64,000 bases of DNA from Aliidiomarina minuta (lineage in GTDB: Bacteria; Pseudomonadota; Gammaproteobacteria; Enterobacterales; Alteromonadaceae), in the NCBI RefSeq assembly GCF_003987145.1, contig NZ_PIPL01000003.1, forward strand, positions 62,001 through 126,000, written 5' to 3'. The position numbers and the translations under genes were made by a program. Shown here one piece after another: positions 58,654-64,000 of the stretch; the stretch's first letter is position 1, and each line of letters begins with the position of its first letter. A model generated the notes under the pieces. It saw only the letters and a program-made list of their open reading frames with translations. It made no database searches and had not been told where the DNA came from.

Positions 58654-60252
58654 ATGACAATCAGTGCGCAATCAATCTCCTTGCAATGGAGCGACGGCAG
58701 TGTCGCTTTTGAATCTATTAACTTCACTTTATCTGCGGGCTTTCATGGGCTGGTAGGCCCTAATGGCAGCGGCAAATCGAGCCTGGCGCTTGTGCTTGCC
58801 GGCTCGGCGGCTGAGCCTGAATTGTTGCCAATCAGTGGTCATGTGCATCGTATCGGCTCTGTTGGTTATGTGGGGCAAAGCGACATGACTTCAGAGCAGA
58901 GTCTGGCTGAATACTTAAACGCCGCACCTACTCTGAGCGCTTTGCAGCGCATTGCTGAAGGTAGTGTCGACGAAGCGGACTTTGAGCTGGTGGGCGAACG
59001 CTGGATCTTTGCTGAAGAGCTGAAACAACAATTGCTGGCGCTTAACTTATGGGATCCGGCGGCGGGTTTTGATAAAACGCTGGCGGCTTTAAGCGGTGGT
59101 GAGCGGATGCGCCTGCGCTTATTAAAGGCCTTTGGTGATAACCCGGTCAATCTTATCCTGGATGAACCCAGTAATCATCTGGATGCACCGGGTCGTGACT
59201 GGTTAATACAGCAGTGCAAAAAGTTTGCCGCCCAGCCAGGCCATTGTTTATTGGTGGTCAGTCATGATCGTCAGTTGCTGCAGCATGTAGAAAGCATCAG
59301 TGAACTCAGTAGCCTGGGTTTGCAGTCGTATGAGGGTAACTATGACGATTATGCTGAGTTAGCCGGGCTTCAGGTCGCGGCGGCAGAGCGGCAACTCAAA
59401 GATGCAGTAAAACATAAAAAGCAGCTCAAACAACAATTGCAGCGCACTCAGGAAAAAGCCCAGAAACGCCAGTCAAAAGGTAAGTCTGATCGTGCCAAAG
59501 GCGGGCAGGCTAAAGTGATGCTGGATTTTGCCAAAGAAAATTCGCAACAGACTGCAGGCACCCTGTCGACACAGATGCAAAGACAACAAACCCAGGCGAG
59601 TGAACAACTGTCGGATGCCAGGCAGCGACTTGCGGCCATGCAGGATGTGCAGCTGCGTTTTAACGAAAGCCAGGGGCTACGCAAAAAGCGCTTGTTGAGC
59701 TGTGAAGATCTGGTGTTGCCCCATGGTTCGCAGCAGCCGCTGAATATCACCCTGGCGCCGGGCGACAAAATTCATTTGCGAGGGGCCAACGGCAGCGGCA
59801 AGTCGACCTTATTGAAAGTCTTAGCGCAACAGCTCAAGCCGCAGTCTGGGCAGCTCATCTTGAATAGCCGGGTGCATGTATTGGATCAGCGGTTCTCTTT
59901 GGTGGATCCGGTCCGTTCGGTGCTGGACAACCTGATGAATTACGCAGAAGGTTTGAGTGTTACCGATGCGCGCACGGCTTTGGCTCAGGCGGGTTTACTG
60001 GCTGAGGCGGTGAACCGGGAAGCCCGTTATTTAAGCGGGGGCGAAACCATGAAATTAGCCATGTTGATGGTCACCCTGCAGCCGGAACCCGAGCTTTTGC
60101 TGTTTGATGAGCCGGATAACCATCTGGATATTCAGGCGAAACAACAACTAGCCCAGGCCATCCGCGCCTACCCCGGTGCCTTAGTGCTGGTCAGCCATGA
60201 CAGGCATTTTGTGGAAGAAGCGGGTGTTAGCGACTACCTGCACATTAAGTGA
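58654..60252 (+). CDS. ABC-F family ATPase
   Basis: A 532-residue protein with two ABC ATPase domains in one chain and no membrane segment. Domain 1: Walker A GPNGSGKSS, signature LSGGERMRLR, Walker B LILDEPSNHLD. Domain 2: GANGSGKSTL, LSGGETMKLA, LLFDEPDNHLD. The linker about 230-310 is highly charged and Gln/Lys-rich (coiled), as in ABC-F proteins that act on the ribosome. It is not clearly EttA, Uup, YheS or YbiT, and the linker is shorter than in known antibiotic-resistance members. A small gene of unknown role follows after 42 bp. Confidence 0.9.
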   Translation: MTISAQSISLQWSDGSVAFESINFTLSAGFHGLVGPNGSGKSSLALVLAGSAAEPELLPISGHVHRIGSVGYVGQSDMTSEQSLAEYLNAAPTLSALQRIAEGSVDEADFELVGERWIFAEELKQQLLALNLWDPAAGFDKTLAALSGGERMRLRLLKAFGDNPVNLILDEPSNHLDAPGRDWLIQQCKKFAAQPGHCLLVVSHDRQLLQHVESISELSSLGLQSYEGNYDDYAELAGLQVAAAERQLKDAVKHKKQLKQQLQRTQEKAQKRQSKGKSDRAKGGQAKVMLDFAKENSQQTAGTLSTQMQRQQTQASEQLSDARQRLAAMQDVQLRFNESQGLRKKRLLSCEDLVLPHGSQQPLNITLAPGDKIHLRGANGSGKSTLLKVLAQQLKPQSGQLILNSRVHVLDQRFSLVDPVRSVLDNLMNYAEGLSVTDARTALAQAGLLAEAVNREARYLSGGETMKLAMLMVTLQPEPELLLFDEPDNHLDIQAKQQLAQAIRAYPGALVLVSHDRHFVEEAGVSDYLHIK

Positions 60253-60294
60253 TAATGTTTTAGTAGATTTCGAGATAGAACATGGTGGAGCGGC

Positions 60295-60591
60295 ATGCGC
60301 AATAACGAACAGAAAATGGAACGAGCTATTATTCAGGCACTGACTGAGGTATGTGAGCAGGCTAAACCCAGAGTTACGGGCTTTAGCTGGTTAACTCATG
60401 ACGTGGATTATCAGCGTTTTCCGGAGAGTTTACAGGTGACACTGGTGTTTACTGAACAGACTTCAGAAGCTCAGATCGAGCATGGGCTGGAAAGACTGGT
60501 GACTGAGGTTCAGTGGGCATTGGAACCGATTGCTGGAACTGTTATCCCACCTGACCAGATAGAGGCCAGGCGGGAACATTCAGTGCATTAG
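60295..60591 (+). CDS. Hypothetical protein
   Basis: A 98-residue soluble protein with a GGAG ribosome site. It is alpha/beta in character: a helix from residue 5, a strand-rich part (FPESLQVTLVFTEQ), then a helix and PPDQIEARRE at the end. I do not recognise the family. It may be cotranscribed with the ABC-F gene and converges on the reductase gene six bases away. Confidence 0.7.
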   Translation: MRNNEQKMERAIIQALTEVCEQAKPRVTGFSWLTHDVDYQRFPESLQVTLVFTEQTSEAQIEHGLERLVTEVQWALEPIAGTVIPPDQIEARREHSVH

Positions 60592-60597
60592 GCTGTT

Positions 60598-61686
60598 TTA
60601 GTAGCGCTCAAGCCAGTGTGCGTAGGAGGCCGGCAATACCCAGCTTGGGTCGCTTACTTTAAGTACTTTAGCGGCGTGATAAGGCCAATGTGGGTTCGCC
60701 AGGTGTGCGCGGCCGACCATGACCAGATCCATTTGCTTGTCAGCAATAGCCTTCTCAGCAATTTCAGGTTCGCCAAGTCCCCAGGCTGAAGTTACTGGAA
60801 TACCAGCTTCCTCGCGAATGCGCTGGGCAATAGGTGCCGTGAATCCGGGTGCCCAGGGAATATTCGCATCAGGAGTGGAAAAGCTGATGCTGACGCTGAG
60901 AAAATCCAGGCCTTCAGCTTTTAATAATTTAGTCAGTTCTGCGCTTTCTTTTAATTGCGCTTCGTCATTGCTATCAAACTCAATTACACCAAAACGGGCG
61001 GTAAGCGGCAGGTTATCCGGCCATACTTCGCGCACGGCACGTACGGTTTCAATTAAGAAACGGGCGCGATTTTCAAAAGAACCACCGTATTCGTCGTCAC
61101 GCTGATTGGCATGGGGAGAGAAAAAGCTTTGCCCCAGGTAACCGTGGGCAAAATGCAGCTCCAGCCATTCAAAACCAAGATCACGAGCACGTTCAGCAGA
61201 TGCCACAAAATCCTGTTGCACGCGCTGAATATCGTTTTTACTCATAGCTGTCGGTGTGCGTTGCAGATTGGCACCAAAGGCTGTTGCAGAGGGGCTAATG
61301 ATTTCCCAGCCACGCGGGTCATTTTCGGCAATATGGTCGCCACCGTCCCAGGGGCGTTCTGAGCTGGCTTTGCGTCCGGCATGACCAATCTGAATACCGG
61401 CTACAGCGCCGCCTTTTTTAATGCCTGCAACTATGGGTTTAAAAGCTTCCGCCTGTTCGTCGTTCCAAAGGCCGGTGCAGTTTGGTGTGATACGTCCTTC
61501 CGGGGATACTGCGGTGGCTTCTACGATAACCAGACCGGCTCCGCCGCGGGCAATACTGGTGTAATGTGTCTGATGCCAATCGTTGGGCACACCCTCTTCG
61601 GCCATGTACTGACACATTGGGGGCACTGCGATACGGTTGCGAAGCGTGACGTCTTTTAAAGTATAACTACTGAATAATGCGGACAT
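60598..61686 (-). CDS. NADH:flavin oxidoreductase, YqjM-type old yellow enzyme
   Basis: A 362-residue FMN-dependent ene-reductase (TIM barrel). IAVPPMCQYMAEEG contains the redox-tuning Cys typical of the YqjM class, IGHAGRKAS and the LHFAHGYLGQSFFSP stretch line the active site, and VTSAWGL and DLVMVGRAHLANPHWPY bind FMN phosphate. It reduces activated C=C bonds; the natural substrate is unknown. It is monocistronic, and no regulator lies beside it. Confidence 0.92.
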   Translation of the reverse strand: MSALFSSYTLKDVTLRNRIAVPPMCQYMAEEGVPNDWHQTHYTSIARGGAGLVIVEATAVSPEGRITPNCTGLWNDEQAEAFKPIVAGIKKGGAVAGIQIGHAGRKASSERPWDGGDHIAENDPRGWEIISPSATAFGANLQRTPTAMSKNDIQRVQQDFVASAERARDLGFEWLELHFAHGYLGQSFFSPHANQRDDEYGGSFENRARFLIETVRAVREVWPDNLPLTARFGVIEFDSNDEAQLKESAELTKLLKAEGLDFLSVSISFSTPDANIPWAPGFTAPIAQRIREEAGIPVTSAWGLGEPEIAEKAIADKQMDLVMVGRAHLANPHWPYHAAKVLKVSDPSWVLPASYAHWLERY

Positions 61687-61838
61687 GCCTGATGAACTCC
61701 ATGATTACCCGGAAAAGAGGGGCCGTGGCTCGGGTAAAAGCCAAGATAGAAACTTAGCGAGCCATCTTACGCCCTAACGCGTCATTCAATAAGTGCAAAA
61801 ACTCTATGCCAGTAATCGAAAAAATGATTATAGCGGGC

Positions 61839-62630
61839 TTACCCAAACACCGTTATGGTCTGTCGGCTAATAGCTACTAACTTGCCTTCGTTGTCCCAGA
61901 TGTGGGCCTGGGTGTGGCCATAACCATCGGCGGCGTAATCGATATAGGCTTTATATTGCCACCAGTCGTGACTGCTTTTATTAGCAGGTAGTGGCTCTGG
62001 GAACTCAATGGTCCAGGTCAGCGAGCTGGCCGGAGCGGGCTCACTCAGATGCGGCAATACCGCTGGTGGCCAGGCATCTACCAATCCTAAGAACAGGCCA
62101 ATGTTAATGGGACTGTCTTCCTGCGAGTAGCGCATCCAACCGCCAAATTCACGCGTTTGTTGGTTGCTGAAGGGTAAACCTCCGACACTGACCCGGTAAT
62201 CATAGTGCTGGGTAAATTCCGGGCTTAGCTCTGACTTTGGAAAAGCCGGGCCTTGCTCTCTTGGTGGAATCTGAGCTTTCGGAGTTTCAGTAACCCGCAC
62301 TACCGAAGCACGTGAGCGGCCAAAGGTCAGCAAAGCACTTAAGCCAACTTCTCCCGACTGCATGATATCAACACTGATCTGGGTAACACTTTTGCCTTTG
62401 CGTAAAACGCGCCGTTTTAACTGAACCCTGCCGGGCGCTAATGGGCCGACAAAAGAGACGGTCATTGCGCGTAGTGGCTGCTCAGATTCGACAGCCTGCA
62501 GTGCATGCTGATAGGCAATACCAGCGGTTAAACCACCAAATAAGGCACGTCCCTGGGCCCAACCCTCGGGGAGATTAAAGTCGTGTTCGGCGTCTGCTGC
62601 TACCTGGCTGAGAACTTCTGAAAACTGCAT
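61839..62630 (-). CDS. Acyl-CoA thioesterase (double hotdog, TesB-like)
   Basis: A 263-residue protein with two hotdog halves: about 15-120 (RALFGGLTAGIAYQHALQAV, then RRVLRKGKSVTQISVDIMQ) and about 150-260 (WMRYSQEDSPINIGLFLGLVDAWPP). The pattern fits the thioesterase-like superfamily that hydrolyses acyl-CoA. The role in this strain (fatty-acid or aromatic breakdown) cannot be read. It lies alone between the reductase and katG. Confidence 0.85.
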   Translation of the reverse strand: MQFSEVLSQVAADAEHDFNLPEGWAQGRALFGGLTAGIAYQHALQAVESEQPLRAMTVSFVGPLAPGRVQLKRRVLRKGKSVTQISVDIMQSGEVGLSALLTFGRSRASVVRVTETPKAQIPPREQGPAFPKSELSPEFTQHYDYRVSVGGLPFSNQQTREFGGWMRYSQEDSPINIGLFLGLVDAWPPAVLPHLSEPAPASSLTWTIEFPEPLPANKSSHDWWQYKAYIDYAADGYGHTQAHIWDNEGKLVAISRQTITVFG

Positions 62631-62802
62631 GTGAAGATGCTTCCTGCATTTAAACGAGTGTTTGATTGTAATCAGCTAAGTGTGCGATTTCCAGGACATT
62701 TCAGTATTTCCGATGACGACAATCTGTTTTTTGAGGCTGCAACATTTCATTAATATTTTATAGTGTAATGGCAATGCAGAAACTCTTAACGAGGAAATTA
62801 AG

Positions 62803-64000
62803 ATGCTCAAGAATAAGAAACTCATACCTAAGTTATTAACTCTGGCGATGTCGGCTGCTCTGCTGTCGGGACCGGTTATGGCTCAGGCGGACCCCAGTTC
62901 GAATAAGTTCTGGTGGCCTGATCAATTGGATCTCGCACCGCTTCGTCAACATGATTCAAGATCAAATCCGATGGGCGAAGACTTCGATTATGCAGAAGCT
63001 TTTCAAAGTCTGGACTTAGAGGAAGTGAAAGCGGATATTGAAGAGCTGATGACGACGTCGCAGGACTGGTGGCCAGCCGATTATGGTCATTATGGACCTT
63101 TTTTCATTCGTATGGCCTGGCACAGCGCCGGTACCTACCGTGAAGGCGACGGCCGCGGTGGCGCGGGTGGTGGTCAACAACGCTTTGAACCGCTGAATAG
63201 CTGGCCGGATAACGTTAACCTGGACCGGGCTCGCCGTTTATTATTGCCAATTAAGCAGAAGTACGGCAGCAGCCTGTCGTGGGCTGATCTTATGGTGCTA
63301 ACTGGTAATGTGGCACTGGAGTCGATGGGCTTTAAGACATTTGGTTTTGCCGGCGGGCGTGAAGATGACTGGCAGGCTGATATCATGTACTGGGGCGGTG
63401 AAACTGAATGGCTTGGCGATAGCGAGCGTTATGAACACGGACCTGATAGTGACGAACGTGAACTTGAACGCCCCCTGGCGGCCGTACAAATGGGTCTTAT
63501 ATATGTAAACCCGGAAGGTCCGAACGCCAACCATGATCCGATCTCGGCCGCCCATGATATCCGTGAAACTTTCGGACGCATGGCGATGGACGACGAAGAA
63601 ACGGTAGCCCTTATTGCTGGCGGCCATACTTTTGGTAAAGCGCACGGCGCAAATGATCCTGAAGAGTGTGTGGGAGAAGCGCCTGCCGCAGCCGGTGTTG
63701 AAGAACAGGGTTTAGGCTGGGTCAATACTTGTGGCAAAGGAAACGCTGAAGATACCTTTACCAGTGGGCTGGAAGGTGCATGGTCAGCTAATCCGGTAGC
63801 CTGGACAACCCAGTACTTAGACAACCTGTTTGATTTTGAATGGGAGCAGGCTCGTAGCCCGGCAGGTGCCGTGCAGTGGGTACCTGTGGATGGTCAGGCG
63901 TCGAATTTAGTGCCGGATGCGCATGATGACAGCAAGCGACATGCACCGATCATGTTTACTACGGATTTGTCGCTGAAAGAAGATCCTGCGTATCGTGAAA
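62803..64000 (+). CDS. katG: Exported catalase-peroxidase, 5' part
   Basis: The frame runs from the ATG at 62803 (GAGGAAA upstream) to the end of the window: about 399 residues of a normal 740. A signal peptide is clear (basic MLKNKKLIPK, hydrophobic core, cleavage near GPVMA), so this is the periplasmic form of KatG. The distal haem site is IRMAWHSAGTYR, with Arg, Trp and His; the Tyr of the Met-Tyr-Trp adduct is in LIYVNPEGPN; the proximal His is in IAGGHTFGKAHG. It removes hydrogen peroxide entering the envelope. No OxyR-like site was noted upstream. Confidence 0.93.
   Translation, partial: MLKNKKLIPKLLTLAMSAALLSGPVMAQADPSSNKFWWPDQLDLAPLRQHDSRSNPMGEDFDYAEAFQSLDLEEVKADIEELMTTSQDWWPADYGHYGPFFIRMAWHSAGTYREGDGRGGAGGGQQRFEPLNSWPDNVNLDRARRLLLPIKQKYGSSLSWADLMVLTGNVALESMGFKTFGFAGGREDDWQADIMYWGGETEWLGDSERYEHGPDSDERELERPLAAVQMGLIYVNPEGPNANHDPISAAHDIRETFGRMAMDDEETVALIAGGHTFGKAHGANDPEECVGEAPAAAGVEEQGLGWVNTCGKGNAEDTFTSGLEGAWSANPVAWTTQYLDNLFDFEWEQARSPAGAVQWVPVDGQASNLVPDAHDDSKRHAPIMFTTDLSLKEDPAYRE

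Overview
The window looks like chromosome from a free-living gammaproteobacterium of the Alteromonadales, plausibly Idiomarinaceae. This is inferred from gene content and E. coli-like gene neighbourhoods, not from any search: priA-argS-ftsN-hslVU, rph-pyrE beside yicC, glnA-ntrB-ntrC, cpxRA, and yihY-dtd next to a YiiD homologue. A complete histidine-utilisation locus and an outward-looking c-di-GMP and stress repertoire fit a marine protein and amino-acid degrader. I saw no rRNA, tRNA, CRISPR array or intact insertion sequence.

Layout. 0-10.4 kb: core genes (rpmE, priA, argS, ftsN, hslV, hslU), interrupted by an unusual membrane protein that joins a degenerate phosphoesterase domain to a GT4 glycosyltransferase, and by a TVP38-type membrane protein. 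10.4-20.3 kb: an EAL phosphodiesterase, rraA, then hut genes (rraA-hutG; divergent hutI and hutC-hutU-hutH around a perfect HutC operator). 20.3-27 kb: membrane, tRNA-quality-control and small envelope genes, then typA. 27-36.8 kb: regulation, with an orphan histidine kinase, glnA with NtrC and sigma-54 sites, ntrBC, cpxRA, pldB and trmL. 36.8-41.7 kb: a secreted cyanophycinase-like protein, two Bor-like lipoproteins, pyrE, rph and yicC.

From the 3' end of yicC (about 41.7 kb) to about 53.3 kb the character changes. A 27-bp copy of the yicC 3' end recurs at 42.9 kb, REP-like inverted repeats follow both copies, and the genes become toxin-antitoxin, defence-like and orphan types: a Fic toxin with a tiny antitoxin, a HipA/YjjJ-like kinase broken by an in-frame stop, a compact three-gene cassette (TIGR04255-type protein, HTH protein, SQSCD-motif protein), an extradiol dioxygenase, a BrxR/CapW-like WYL regulator with a 40-bp operator driving a RhuM-Fic/Doc gene, a GNAT acetyltransferase, a NERD nuclease-like protein, an HNH nuclease and a methyltransferase. 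No integrase is visible, so this looks like a decayed or composite island. From 53.4 kb the core-like sequence resumes: DUF885 lipoprotein, a 7TMR-DISM/EAL protein, a cold-shock gene, an ABC-F ATPase, an old-yellow-enzyme-type reductase, an acyl-CoA thioesterase, and the start of an exported catalase-peroxidase that runs off the window.

The regulatory DNA is unusually readable: a sigma-32-like promoter before hslVU, a HutC operator, NtrC sites before both glnA and ntrB, a glnA sigma-54 promoter, a CpxR box before cpxR, a WYL-regulator operator, a perfect 29-bp palindrome and several clear intrinsic terminators. The best candidates for something undescribed are the three-gene cassette at 44.7-46.8 kb, the pseudo-phosphoesterase/glycosyltransferase fusion at 0.8-3.0 kb, and the WYL-RhuM module at 47.7-49.8 kb.
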